A stretch of DNA of 64,000 nt from Leucobacter soli (GTDB lineage Bacteria > Actinomycetota > Actinomycetes > Actinomycetales > Microbacteriaceae): assembly GCF_910593785.1 (NCBI RefSeq), contig NZ_CAJVAP010000005.1, positions 1 to 64,000 on the forward strand, given 5' to 3'. Below the pieces are notes generated by a model. It did not search any database, was not told where the DNA came from, and saw only the letters and a list, made by a program, of their open reading frames with translations. The position numbers and the translations under genes are program-made. Below, one piece after another: positions 1 through 8,553 of the stretch. Within the stretch, counting starts at the first letter, position 1; the number at the start of each line of letters is the position of its first letter.

Positions 1-50
1 AGCATGCGGAGCGCACGCTGACGAAGTTCAGGGTCGTATTTGCTTGGCAT
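1..50 (-). CDS. IS3-type transposase OrfA, N-terminal fragment at window edge
   Basis: Sixteen codons are visible, reading MPSKYDPELRQRALRM, which is the usual opening of OrfA (helix-turn-helix) proteins of IS3-family elements in Actinobacteria. An AAGGATGG ribosome site lies 7 bases before the ATG. The gene runs out of the window. OrfA normally binds the IS ends and is joined to the OrfB integrase by programmed frameshift; neither can be checked here. The family call rests on the short N-terminus only. Confidence 0.6.
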   Translation of the reverse strand, partial: MPSKYDPELRQRALRM

Positions 51-94
51 CGTAGTTCCATCCTTATATAAAGATCGGAACTGAAACCAGGCCA
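1..94 (-). mobile_element. End of an IS3-family-like insertion sequence
   Basis: The TrbL-like reading frame loses its character near base 94. There a new sequence starts (TGGCCTGGTTTCAG on the minus strand), followed after about 40 bases by a well-placed ribosome site and the start of a transposase OrfA-like protein. Seeing the 5' end of a transposase right after a sharp break in a conserved gene indicates IS insertion. The terminal base is inferred, because neither the other inverted repeat nor the target duplication is in the window. Confidence 0.6.
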
Positions 95-1003
95 ATTCAG
101 TGCGCTCTTGGCGTCCTGCTCGGAACCGATCGCGTGGTACATGTCGAACCCGACGAACGCGATGAACTTGTAGGTGAGATACGGGGCGAACGCGGCCATC
201 GCCATCAGCACGATCCCCGCGATGGGATCACTTACCGAGGCGAGGTCCGCGTCGATCGGTGCGGAGACCTGGGTGATCGCGACGAGGAACATCACGACGA
301 GCACGAGCTTGGAGCAGATCAGCGCGACGACGAACATCGCCCACTTCCCGATCCACCCGCGCGAGGCATCCCACGAGGCACCAGAGAAGGCGAGCGGCGC
401 GAACACGACCGCGACCAGCAGGAGCGCTTTCCTGACGAGGAGGGAGAGCCACACGATCGCGGCGGCGGTGATCGCGAGGCCGGCCATGAAGATGGTGATG
501 ATCGCTCCGACGCCGGGTGCGGCGATGTTGATCCCGACAAGCCCTGCGGCGAGGAGGGTGATCTTGTCGCCCATCGACTCGGTGGTTTCCCCGGCGGCCT
601 GCACAATCCCGATGCACAGCTGATCGACGACTTCCAGCAACAGTGCCGTGAGTGTGATGACCACGAACGACCCGAGGACGGACTTCGCCAGCCCGAGCGC
701 GGCTCGGGTGAGGGCGGTGGGGTCGCGGCGGATCAGGCCGGTGATGAGTTGGAGGCAGAAGAAGATCAGCATCACGAAGACCGCGATGCCGAACAGCAGG
801 TTGTAGACGGCGATGTAGCCGGGCTTGGTGACATCCACCAGGGTCGTGGTGTCGAAGACCGACCAGACCGCCTCGAACAGCCACCCGGCGGCGGCACCCA
901 TCGCCTGGGCGAGCCAGTCGAACGGGGCCGCGACCAACGACGCGGCTCCTTCGCCGACGGCATCGCAGACCGAGGAGATCACGGGAACGTCGCACACGCC
1001 CAT
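95..1003 (-). CDS. TrbL/VirB6-like conjugal transfer membrane protein, 3' end interrupted by IS
   Basis: About 303 codons of a polytopic membrane protein are present before the IS junction. The N-terminus has a short cysteine-containing stretch (MGVCDVPVISSVCDAV). It is followed by hydrophobic segments near residues 70-90, 105-130, 150-190, 215-245 and 260-285, a layout typical of TrbL/VirB6 inner-membrane subunits of mating-pair channels. In-frame GTG codons lie just upstream of the chosen ATG, so the start could be three residues earlier. It follows the DUF6112 gene by 31 bp, the usual order in actinobacterial ICEs. The reading frame runs on into the IS, giving an unnatural tail, so the protein has probably lost its C-terminus and transfer may be impaired. 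Confidence 0.65.
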
Positions 1004-1034
1004 CACGGACACCAGCTCTCGACGACAGGCGGGG

Positions 1035-1355
1035 TCAGACCTGCTGGCCGACGTTCCAGAAGAAGTTGATGAGCGTCACCGACGCGCCGCAGATCACCGC
1101 CGCGCCGCAGGAAACGAGGACGCCGATCTTCCCGCGCGAGGCGAGGTGCGGGTTGGAGGAGTTCGCGCCGAAGCCCCACACGATCGCGGACACGATCAGC
1201 GCGAGCACGCTGAGGATCAGGCCGATGGTCATCACCGCGCCGACGATGGTGCGCAGCTGGTTGATCCCCGGCAGCCCGTTGGTGTTGGGGTCGATGTTGA
1301 TGTCCATCGGCACCAGCAACGGCGCGGACATGACATTGGCGAGCAGATCGAACAC
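1035..1355 (-). CDS. DUF6112-type small conjugation membrane protein (copy A)
   Basis: A 106-residue protein with two hydrophobic helices near residues 35-60 and 75-95 and the ending NFFWNVGQQV. I start it at a GTG (VFDLLANVM...) because an AAGGAGA ribosome site lies 7 bases upstream; the upstream in-frame ATG at 1430 has no such site and encodes unlikely residues. It is paralogous to the gene at 8287-8553: both have the helix - Gly/Arg-rich loop (SRGKIGVLV here, SKGRTGVLV there) - helix plan and end in N(V/L)GQQ. Small proteins of this family sit beside TrbL-like genes in actinobacterial ICEs, so a role in the mating channel is inferred. Confidence 0.75.
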   Translation of the reverse strand: MFDLLANVMSAPLLVPMDINIDPNTNGLPGINQLRTIVGAVMTIGLILSVLALIVSAIVWGFGANSSNPHLASRGKIGVLVSCGAAVICGASVTLINFFWNVGQQV

Positions 1356-1547
1356 GGTAGGTCTCCTTGGCGACGGGCGGCCCGCCCACGAACTCGCAGA
1401 CGGGGTACACGCCACAGGTGCACCCGCCAAACCTCGTTCCGCAGGCCAGCGGAGACCACAGCCAGCGAAGCTGTCCTACGGGTTGCTGATAACTCCCGCC
1501 AGTAGCACGCTTTACGGGGCTACCAAGTCGGCGCTTTGTCGGCTGCT
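1356..1547. other. Gap at the left end of the efflux cassette
   Basis: This stretch of about 190 bp separates the conjugation gene at 1035-1355 from the last gene of the efflux cassette. Short open frames cross it on both strands, but none has a ribosome site with a plausible protein. It is a likely place for one junction of the cassette insertion. I see no clear inverted repeats. Confidence 0.4.
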
Positions 1548-2027
1548 TTAGTCACGGGGCACGGGTGGCCCCAGCCAGAGCAGGGTGATGAAGAGCGTCG
1601 TCACGAGCAGGATCAGCAGGATGATCGACAGGAGTACATGTCGTAGTACCCAGGCCTGGACATGCTCGATGAACCCGTGCGGTGCCTCACCGCCGGGTGC
1701 GAGCCGCCAGTCGCCGGCCAGCAGTCCTTTGCGATCGACGATGATCTCGAACGGCACTGTGGCGAATGGCACGATCGCGAGCAGCAGCCCGGTGAGGCCG
1801 AGTCGGAGAGGCCATCTCTGGTTCACCCATACGAAGATCGTGCTCGCGGAGTAGCACAGGAAGACGAATCCGTGGATGCCTCCGGCGATCGGGACGAGGT
1901 TGGCGACATCGAACGCGCGGAGGATGAGCGCGGTGATGAGGCCGGCCCAGGTGAACATCTCGGCGATGGCGAAGCTCCGGAAGAGTATGCGCGGGCTGAT
2001 GGTCTGGGGTTTGTTTGTCGTGGTCAT
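1548..2027 (-). CDS. DUF3817 family membrane protein
   Basis: A 159-residue protein with four likely transmembrane helices (residues about 15-40, 45-70, 78-100 and 128-152) and the DUF3817 pattern RSFAIAEMFTWAGLI near the N-terminus and a GGIHGF motif near residue 48. DUF3817 proteins are small integral membrane proteins of unknown function, often beside transporters. The ATG overlaps the stop of the upstream MFS gene by 4 bp, so it is probably translated with it as the last gene of the six-gene efflux cassette. Confidence 0.8.
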   Translation of the reverse strand: MTTTNKPQTISPRILFRSFAIAEMFTWAGLITALILRAFDVANLVPIAGGIHGFVFLCYSASTIFVWVNQRWPLRLGLTGLLLAIVPFATVPFEIIVDRKGLLAGDWRLAPGGEAPHGFIEHVQAWVLRHVLLSIILLILLVTTLFITLLWLGPPVPRD

Positions 2028-3691
2028 GAAGGATGAGCCTCTTGCTGTGCTGACGGGTTGATGGGAGTCGCAACCGATGCACGGCGCAGGCGCAGGGCAC
2101 CGATGAATCCGAGCGCGAGGAACACGGTCGCGATCAGGAGCGCCCAGCGGGTCGCATCGGCGAATCCGCTCGTGAGCGCGTCGACAGCCGTCGCGGTTTG
2201 ATCGCCGAGACTGCTACTGCTTCCCTGTTCGCGGAGTTGCATGATCGTGGTGCCCGCGGACTGGCGGGTGGCGTCGGCAAGCGAGTCCGCCTCCGCGCCG
2301 GTGAGTCCCGCGTCGCCGAGGGCGGTGGGGAGAGTGAGCGCGAGGGAGATCGAGAGCGTCGCTCCGGCGAATGCGGTACCGAGGGCGGAGCCGATCTGCC
2401 GGACGGTGCTCTGCGTGGCCGATCCCTGGCCGGAGACTTCGACGGGGATGTCCCGAAGGACGGTACCGGTGAGCTGTGCGGAGGCGAGACCGAGGCCGAG
2501 ACCGTAGACGACCAGAGGGATCGCGATGAGCCAGCCCGAGGTCGCGGGCCCCAGGAGCAGTGCGAGGGCGAGGACGCCTGCGACTTCGAGGCCCAGCCCG
2601 ATGAGCACGGTTCCGGGCGCGCCGAACCTCGCGGCGAGATGCCGGGCCGCGGCACCGGAGAGGAACGCGCCGACGGCCATCGCGGCGAGCACGAGGCCGG
2701 CGCCCATGACGTCGAGACCAAGGGCGTTGATGAGGTAGAGCGGGAGGACGAAGATCATCGCGAACTCACCGACAGCGACCATCGCGGCGGTGAGGTTCCC
2801 CCACGAGAACGTGGAGAACGAGAACAGGTCGAGGTCGAGGAGCGCGGCGCGCTGCACCTTCTCGCGGTGTCGTTCCCAGATCACGAACAGGACCAGCGCG
2901 ATCGCGGCAACGGCGAACGCGACGGGCACGGCGGAGATCGCTGCATCTTTCGGCCATACCCATCCGAAGACGGTGAGGTCGCTCTTCGGGGTCCACCAGC
3001 CAAGGTCGGGGCCTTCGATGACGGCGAACACGAGCGCCCCGAATCCGATGGCGCTGAGCAGCGCGCCGTCGACATCGATACCGGGACGCTTTTTCTCACC
3101 GCGCGTCTCGGGCACGGTGAAGAGCGCGGCGATGAACACGAGGACGCCAAGTGGGAGGTTCACCAGGAAGATCCAGTGCCACGAGGCCCACTGGGTGAGC
3201 GCACCGCCGGCGAGCGGGCCGACGGCGGCAGCGCCGGAGATCACGGCGCCCCATACCCCGAACGCCGCGGCACGGTATTTGCCTCGAAACACGGCGTTCA
3301 CGGTGGAGAGGGTGGAGGGCATGATGAACGCCGCCCCGACTGCCTGCACCGCACGCGCCCCGATCAGCACCCCCGCGGTGGACGCGGCGGCGGCGAGCAG
3401 ACTGCCGGCGACGAACACGATGAGGCCGGCGAGGAAGAGCCGCTTGCGCCCCCACCGGTCCGCGAGGTTTCCAGTGGAGAGAAGCAAGGCGGCGAGCAGC
3501 ACGGCGTAGAGGCTGTTCACCCATTGCGCGTCGGTGAGGTCGAGATGCAGGTCGCCGATGATGGCGGGCAGCGCGACACCGACGATCGTGCCGTCGAGCA
3601 CGATGAGGCCGAGCCCGATGGAGAGGACGGCAAGGCCGAGCCATTCCCGCCGGGTCGGCGCGCTCTCCTGGGTGGTCGGTGCTGCAGTCAT
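2024..3691 (-). CDS. DHA2-family MFS multidrug efflux transporter (EmrB/QacA type)
   Basis: A 555-residue protein with about 14 transmembrane helices. The N-terminal half shows the DHA2 motifs: LDGTIVGVALPAI in helix 1, GNLADRWGRKR (motif A) between helices 2 and 3, and a motif C-like glycine-rich stretch near residue 155 (SGAAAVGPLAGG). The family exports cationic drugs, dyes and antibiotics by proton antiport; the substrate cannot be read from sequence. The start lies 2 bp after the DUF2871 gene, and the end overlaps the DUF3817 gene. The upstream two-component system in the same direction probably controls it. The C-terminal half has a long loop near residues 455-510, typical of 14-TM members. 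Confidence 0.9.
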   Translation of the reverse strand: MTAAPTTQESAPTRREWLGLAVLSIGLGLIVLDGTIVGVALPAIIGDLHLDLTDAQWVNSLYAVLLAALLLSTGNLADRWGRKRLFLAGLIVFVAGSLLAAAASTAGVLIGARAVQAVGAAFIMPSTLSTVNAVFRGKYRAAAFGVWGAVISGAAAVGPLAGGALTQWASWHWIFLVNLPLGVLVFIAALFTVPETRGEKKRPGIDVDGALLSAIGFGALVFAVIEGPDLGWWTPKSDLTVFGWVWPKDAAISAVPVAFAVAAIALVLFVIWERHREKVQRAALLDLDLFSFSTFSWGNLTAAMVAVGEFAMIFVLPLYLINALGLDVMGAGLVLAAMAVGAFLSGAAARHLAARFGAPGTVLIGLGLEVAGVLALALLLGPATSGWLIAIPLVVYGLGLGLASAQLTGTVLRDIPVEVSGQGSATQSTVRQIGSALGTAFAGATLSISLALTLPTALGDAGLTGAEADSLADATRQSAGTTIMQLREQGSSSSLGDQTATAVDALTSGFADATRWALLIATVFLALGFIGALRLRRASVATPINPSAQQEAHPS

Positions 3692-3693
3692 GG

Positions 3694-4137
3694 TCAGGCC
3701 GCTACGGCTTCGGCGGGCACCGGCGTGCGGCCGGTAACGGCGCGGCGGAGCGCGACGAAGAAGACGATCATGCCTGCCGTGATCGCGATGTGCCCCAGTC
3801 CTGCGATCCCCGCGATCATCGCGTTCGATTCCTGACCGAGGACGGTTAGGGTGCCGTGCCAGATGAGCATCGCGGAGGTGAGGATCACTCCGGCGTTGTA
3901 GAGCCAGAAGAACCAGGCGAACAGCTTCGGGCTGCGGGAGATCGTGAAGACCTTTTCGAGGGCGAGCACGATCAGCAACACGATGAACCCGAGGGTCAGC
4001 AGGTGCGTATGGGCGAGGCCGAGCTGGGTGAACTGGCCCTCGGGGAAGTCGTTGAGCTTGGTGAACTCGCGGTAGAACAGGCCGGAGGCGACACCGGCGA
4101 GCATGTAGATGAACGAGGCGTTGAGCAGTCTCTTCAC
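3694..4137 (-). CDS. DUF2871 family membrane protein
   Basis: A 147-residue protein with four predicted helices. The motif FYREFTKLNDF after helix 1, LGLAHTHLLTLGF in helix 2 and a C-terminal helix GHIAITAGMIVFFVALRRAV match the DUF2871 family, which has no known function. The histidines in AHTH and GH recall heme or copper oxidase-like membrane proteins, but that is only a resemblance. It lies between the response regulator gene (41 bp) and the MFS gene (2 bp) and is probably co-transcribed with both. Confidence 0.8.
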   Translation of the reverse strand: MKRLLNASFIYMLAGVASGLFYREFTKLNDFPEGQFTQLGLAHTHLLTLGFIVLLIVLALEKVFTISRSPKLFAWFFWLYNAGVILTSAMLIWHGTLTVLGQESNAMIAGIAGLGHIAITAGMIVFFVALRRAVTGRTPVPAEAVAA

Positions 4138-4178
4138 GGGTCAGGGATTCCTTTCGATGGGCGGATGTCTGGTCGCGG

Positions 4179-4799
4179 TCAGATCAGGCCGGTCTCCTGC
4201 GCGACATGGATCGCGCGGGAGCGGCTGTCAACACCGAGCTTGGTAAAGACGTGGACGAGGTGGCTCTTGACGGTGGCCTCGGTGACGAAGAGGGCACGGG
4301 CGATCTCCTTGTTCGCCGATCCGGTTGCGAGGAGACGGAGCACGTCGATCTCGCGGTCGGTGAGACGTGGGAGTGGGCTGCGCATGCCCTTGAGCACCCG
4401 GGAGGCGAGATCGGGGGCGAGTACCGTGTCGCCGGCTGCGGCACGCTGGATGCCGTCGATGATGACGTCGGGGTCGACTTCTTTGAGGAGGTAACCCGCT
4501 GCGCCTGCTTCGATTGCCCCGAGGATTTCGGCGTCGCGATCGAAGGTGGTCAGGATGAGCACCGCAGGGGCGGGGTCGAGGGCGCGGAGCGCGGCCGTGG
4601 TCTGGATGCCGTCGATGCCGTTGCCGAGGCGCAAGTCGCAGAGCACCACATCGGGGCGCAGATGTGCGGCCAGGGCGAGCGCCTCCTCGCCGGTAGCGGC
4701 CTCCCCGACGACCTGCAGAGTCTCCGCCGCATCGAGTACGGCACGGAGCCCGCTGCGCACGACCGGGTGGTCATCGACCAGGAGCACGGTGGTGGTCAT
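4179..4799 (-). CDS. NarL/LuxR-type response regulator of the efflux cassette
   Basis: A 206-residue protein. The receiver domain (residues 1-120) has the acidic pair D9-D10, phospho-acceptor D55 (VVLCDLRLG) and K at about 105. The C-terminal LuxR helix-turn-helix (about 142-203) carries [15 protein letters not shown] and [19 protein letters not shown]. It pairs with the histidine kinase encoded immediately upstream, with a 4-bp ATGA overlap. It probably switches the MMPL and MFS pump genes around it in response to a membrane-active compound; the target is inferred from position. Confidence 0.93.
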   Translation of the reverse strand: MTTTVLLVDDHPVVRSGLRAVLDAAETLQVVGEAATGEEALALAAHLRPDVVLCDLRLGNGIDGIQTTAALRALDPAPAVLILTTFDRDAEILGAIEAGAAGYLLKEVDPDVIIDGIQRAAAGDTVLAPDLASRVLKGMRSPLPRLTDREIDVLRLLATGSANKEIARALFVTEATVKSHLVHVFTKLGVDSRSRAIHVAQETGLI

Positions 4800-6079
4800 G
4801 GCATCTCCTCTGTGGTGGGGTCGGCAACGGTGACCGAGACTGGGCCCGGACGGATCGGGAGGTGGATGGAGAGGGCGGTGCCCTCACCGGGGGTGCTCTC
4901 GATGTCAAGGCCGCCGCCGAGTTCGCGGAGGCGGGCTCGCATGAAACGCAGGCCGTAGCTCGATCCGGCGTCGGCGTCCTGTTCCCAGGCGGGCTGGTCG
5001 AAGCCTGTGCCGTCGTCGATGATGTCGAGCCGCACGGTGTCGTCGGCGTCGATAAGGCTCATGACGACACGGGATGCTCTGGCGTGGAGGCGCACGTTCG
5101 CGAGGGCCGACTGTGCGGTGCGCAGGAGTGCGACTTCGACCTCGGTCGGCAGGATCGGCATCGAGTCGTCCACATGCAGCTCACCTTGGAGCCCGGTCTC
5201 GTCGCGGATACGGTCGAGCATGCGTTGCAGCGCGGCGGCGAGGGCGTCGTCGTCGAGTTCCGCGGGGGCGAGCGCGGCGACGATGCGGCGCACATCGGCG
5301 AGGCTGTCACCGGCAAGGGTCTCAACCTGTGCGAGGGTGCGCGCTGCGTCTGGGTCCTCGGTGCGGCCGGCTCCGGCGTGGGCGAGGAGTCGGATCGAGG
5401 AGAGCGCCTGAGCGATGGTGTCGTGGATGTCGCGGGAGATGCGGGCGCGTTCGGCGATGGCACCCGAGTGGCGTTGGGCGAGCGCGAGTTCGTCCTGCAA
5501 CTCGGCGGTCTCGGCCTGGGCTCGGGTAAGCGAGGCGACGAGACGTTCCCTCTCGGCGGCGTCACGGAGCAGTTGCAGGTAGCCGCGTGAGATGCCGAAG
5601 GCGAAGATGCCGCCGATGAGCGGCCCGAAGATGTTGGCATAGCTTGTAGTGCCGTGGTGCAGGATCGGGGCGACGATCACGACGGCGAGCACGAAGCCCG
5701 AGAACAGCAGCCCCCAGCGGAGCGGCAGCAGGTGCCCGGCGAGCAGCCAGAGCAGGAACGCGAGCCAGACGAACTCGGCGGAGACCGCGACCGCGGCGAT
5801 CCAGATTGCGGCGAACCCGAGCAGCCACCACACCGCCAGGCTGCGTGACCGGGTCTTCGACGGCAGGATCGTGCCGGCGGTGTGCCAGGCGAGGATCGCG
5901 ATGCCCGAGATGATCGCCGCAGGCATCCCCACCCCGTCGCCGATAGCGCGGATGACCCCGATGGCGGTCAGCACGACCGCCATGAGGTGCTGACCGATCG
6001 TCATCGCCCGCACCGTCGCCCCCGCGACGGCCGGGCCGGGCGGGTCAGTGGACGTCAATGGAAGGTGTACGAGACTCAT
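4796..6079 (-). CDS. NarL-type sensor histidine kinase
   Basis: A 427-residue kinase. Five or six hydrophobic segments span about residues 30-165, with no large outside loop, so it likely senses a signal in or at the membrane. A HisKA_3 dimerisation domain follows, with [17 protein letters not shown] (phospho-accepting H219), then a HATPase_c domain with [11 protein letters not shown] and the glycine lid near [13 protein letters not shown] use the ATG at 6079, which has an AGGGAG site 9 bases upstream and overlaps the end of the MMPL gene by 35 bp; MTIGQ at 6004 is the alternative. Kinase and regulator overlap by 4 bp. Confidence 0.9.
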   Translation of the reverse strand: MSLVHLPLTSTDPPGPAVAGATVRAMTIGQHLMAVVLTAIGVIRAIGDGVGMPAAIISGIAILAWHTAGTILPSKTRSRSLAVWWLLGFAAIWIAAVAVSAEFVWLAFLLWLLAGHLLPLRWGLLFSGFVLAVVIVAPILHHGTTSYANIFGPLIGGIFAFGISRGYLQLLRDAAERERLVASLTRAQAETAELQDELALAQRHSGAIAERARISRDIHDTIAQALSSIRLLAHAGAGRTEDPDAARTLAQVETLAGDSLADVRRIVAALAPAELDDDALAAALQRMLDRIRDETGLQGELHVDDSMPILPTEVEVALLRTAQSALANVRLHARASRVVMSLIDADDTVRLDIIDDGTGFDQPAWEQDADAGSSYGLRFMRARLRELGGGLDIESTPGEGTALSIHLPIRPGPVSVTVADPTTEEMP

Positions 6080-8144
6080 GAGTCGATTCTCCCTGGCGGG
6101 CGTGCAGCTTTCCTGGCCACCAGATGCGGTCCCCTGCGAGGCCGAAGATTGCGGGCACGATTACGGTGCGCACCACGAGGGTGTCCACCAGCACACCGGT
6201 GCCGACGATCAGGCCGAGCTGTCCGAGGGTGACCAGCGGCAGCACGCCGAGCGCGGCGAATACGGCGGCGAGCACGATGCCGGCGCTCGTGATGACGCTG
6301 CCGGTGTGCGCGACGGCTTCGACCATGCCCGCACGCGTCCCCAGCCGCGTGGCCTCGGTGCGTGCCCGATGGACGAGGAAGATCGTGTAGTCGATGCCGA
6401 GGGCGACGAGGAACAGGAATGCGAGGATGGGCACCTGGAGGTCGAGTGCCTGTTGGCCGAACAGCACCCGGCTCAGCCATGCACCCGCCCCGATCGCGAC
6501 GACCGCGCTGGCGAGGTTCACCAGGAGCAGCAGCACCGGCGCGACCAGCGAGCGCAGCAGGAATAGCAGCACGAGGAAGCTCACCGCGAGCACCAGTGGC
6601 GCGATCAGCAGCAGGTCGTGTTCGTTGCCGACCCGCGCATCCAGCTCGGTGGCGACCGCGCCGCCCACCAGTGCGTCCGCTCCCTCGACCGGGTGCACAG
6701 CCGCCCGCAGAGAGGTGATCTGGGCGAGGCTCTGCTCCGTGCCGGGCGAGTACTCGCTGGTCACCATCACCTTCGTCAACGAGCCGTCATCTGTGGTGCC
6801 GACGGGGTGGGCGCGTACGACGCCCTCGACCTCGCTTGCGGCTGCTGCGACCTCGCCCGCAGCCTCGCTGTCGGTGATGATCCAGATCGGCTGCGCCTCT
6901 CCGGGCGGGAAGTGCGCCGACAGCGTCTCCAAACCCGTAGCGGACTCCGATTGCACCCGGAACTTCTCCAGCTGGTCCAGGCCTATCGAGGTGCCGAACA
7001 GTCCGGTCGCCATGACCGTGAGCAGCGCGAGCCCGGCCAGCAGGCTCACCACGGGACGCTCCGACACGTGGGTGGCGACCGCGCGCCAGGCCCGCCCCTG
7101 ACTGGCTTCTTGTCCCGGTCGCGGGATGAAAGGCCAGAAAACTCGGCGTCCGCACACCGCTAGGAACGGCGGCAGCACGAACAGCACCGCGGCCAGCGCG
7201 ATCAGCAGCCCGAGCGCGGCCGGAACGCCGAGGCCGCGTGTCATCGGGATTGTTGCGAACAGTAGGGTGAGCAGTGCGAGCACCACCGTGAAGTTCGAGG
7301 CGAGGATCGCGGGCGCCGTCTTGCGCCACGCCGTGCTGAGCGCTGCGCGATCGTCCTCGGTGCGCTGCAGTTCCTCCCGATACCGGGAGATCAGCAGCAG
7401 GGCGTAGTTCGTGCCCGCACCGAACACGAGCACGCTCACGATGCCCGCATCAAACTCCAGATTCCAGAACGACCCCGCCGCCGCGGTGACCCGTCCGGCG
7501 AGCCCGTCGGCCAGGGCGACCACGATCAGCGGGAGCAGCCACAGCACCGGCGAACGGTAGGTGACGATCAACAGGATCGCCACGATCAGGATCGTCACCA
7601 GCAGCAGCGTGAAGTCCGCGCCCTCGAACGCCGCCGCAACGTCCGCGCCGAACGCCGGGCCACCCGTGACGTGCAGCACCAGCCCGGCCGGGGCGTTCGC
7701 GCTGACCTCGCCCCGGAGTTCCTTGATGACCTCCGCAGTCTCGGTATTGTCCGCACCGACGGTGATCGGAGTAACGAGAACCGCAGCCCGCCCATCCTCG
7801 CTCACCATCGGCCCCGACGACTCGCCTGCCGCCTGCGCGTCGAGCACCGGGAGCAGACCCGTGAGGGCTTCAACATCCGCGTCGGAAAGCTCCGCTCCAT
7901 CCTCGCGGGAGGCCACCACGAGCACCGACTGGCGATCCGCGTTCGGGAACTGCTCCATCAGCTCGCTCACCTGCATCGACTCCGAACCCACCGGAGCCTG
8001 CCCGGTGCGCGCCGGTGCCTGCGCGCCGCCGAAAATACCGAACAACACCACCATCACGAGCACAGCGACACCGAGAGCGATCCACGCGCCACCACGCGAG
8101 GTCAACTGATCAGAGAAGCGCGAACGAACTAGAGAACCTGACAT
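6045..8144 (-). CDS. MMPL-family RND transporter
   Basis: A 699-residue pump in two homologous halves. Each half has one helix, an outside domain of about 130 residues (35-165 and 395-520) and a bundle of five helices. The MMPL signature with charged in-membrane residues is visible (DAGIVSVLVFGAGTNYALLL in the first half, FLVALGIDYTIFLVHRAR in the second). Actinobacterial MMPL proteins export lipids or drugs using the proton gradient. The ATG at 8144 (MSGSLVRSRF) is preceded by GGTGGAG. An earlier in-frame ATG at 8240 would add 32 residues with no good ribosome site. It is the first gene of the efflux cassette. Confidence 0.9.
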   Translation of the reverse strand: MSGSLVRSRFSDQLTSRGGAWIALGVAVLVMVVLFGIFGGAQAPARTGQAPVGSESMQVSELMEQFPNADRQSVLVVASREDGAELSDADVEALTGLLPVLDAQAAGESSGPMVSEDGRAAVLVTPITVGADNTETAEVIKELRGEVSANAPAGLVLHVTGGPAFGADVAAAFEGADFTLLLVTILIVAILLIVTYRSPVLWLLPLIVVALADGLAGRVTAAAGSFWNLEFDAGIVSVLVFGAGTNYALLLISRYREELQRTEDDRAALSTAWRKTAPAILASNFTVVLALLTLLFATIPMTRGLGVPAALGLLIALAAVLFVLPPFLAVCGRRVFWPFIPRPGQEASQGRAWRAVATHVSERPVVSLLAGLALLTVMATGLFGTSIGLDQLEKFRVQSESATGLETLSAHFPPGEAQPIWIITDSEAAGEVAAAASEVEGVVRAHPVGTTDDGSLTKVMVTSEYSPGTEQSLAQITSLRAAVHPVEGADALVGGAVATELDARVGNEHDLLLIAPLVLAVSFLVLLFLLRSLVAPVLLLLVNLASAVVAIGAGAWLSRVLFGQQALDLQVPILAFLFLVALGIDYTIFLVHRARTEATRLGTRAGMVEAVAHTGSVITSAGIVLAAVFAALGVLPLVTLGQLGLIVGTGVLVDTLVVRTVIVPAIFGLAGDRIWWPGKLHARQGESTHESRTPSIDVH

Positions 8145-8202
8145 GCCATCAACTCCACCAGGGGCGGCGATCCTGAACATCGCGGAAGAGGCTGAAACAA
8201 AG

Positions 8203-8220
8203 ATCAACCAAAAGATTGAT
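8203..8220. promoter_or_regulatory. Possible operator upstream of the efflux cassette
   Basis: An inverted repeat ATCAA-N8-TTGAT in an AT-rich patch lies about 60 bp before the MMPL start. It is the only palindrome I see upstream of the six-gene cassette, so it is a candidate binding site for the response regulator encoded at 4179-4799. No convincing -35/-10 pair could be assigned. Confidence 0.3.
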
Positions 8221-8286
8221 ACGGCCTTCACGTGACTCACTCGGTGTCGATGCCACAGCGGCAGCGGCTCGGCGGGGGGTCTGGAC

Positions 8287-8553
8287 CTAGAGTTGCTGGC
8301 CGAGGTTGAGGAGCCAGTTCATCCAGGCGACGCCGCCTCCGGCGAGGACGGCGGCGCCGAGCGCCACGAGGACTCCGGTTCGGCCCTTACTTGCGGTGGC
8401 GTAGTTTCCCTGGGCGGTCGCAATGGCCCACACGATCGCCCAGACGATCAGCATGAGCACGGCGACGATGAGGACGAAGGTCAAGAGCGCACCGACGACG
8501 GCGCGGAGGTCTCCGATTCCACCGAGGCCGTCGAAGTCGGGAAAGACGCCCAT
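8287..8553 (-). CDS. DUF6112-type small conjugation membrane protein (copy B)
   Basis: An 88-residue protein (MGVFPDFDGLGG...) with two hydrophobic helices, about 20-45 and 62-82, a basic turn ASKGRTGVLV between them, and the ending NWLLNLGQQL. The ATG overlaps the stop of the M23 hydrolase gene by one base (TGATG), so translation is coupled. It is a shorter paralogue of the protein at 1035-1355. Membership in the conjugation block is clear from position; the molecular role is unknown. Confidence 0.78.
   Translation of the reverse strand: MGVFPDFDGLGGIGDLRAVVGALLTFVLIVAVLMLIVWAIVWAIATAQGNYATASKGRTGVLVALGAAVLAGGGVAWMNWLLNLGQQL

Noticed and set aside
2198-3835. A 545-codon plus-strand open frame opposite the MFS gene
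   Set aside because: Rich in Glu, Gly, Arg and His with no motif. It is the antisense shadow of a high-GC transporter gene with clear DHA2 motifs.
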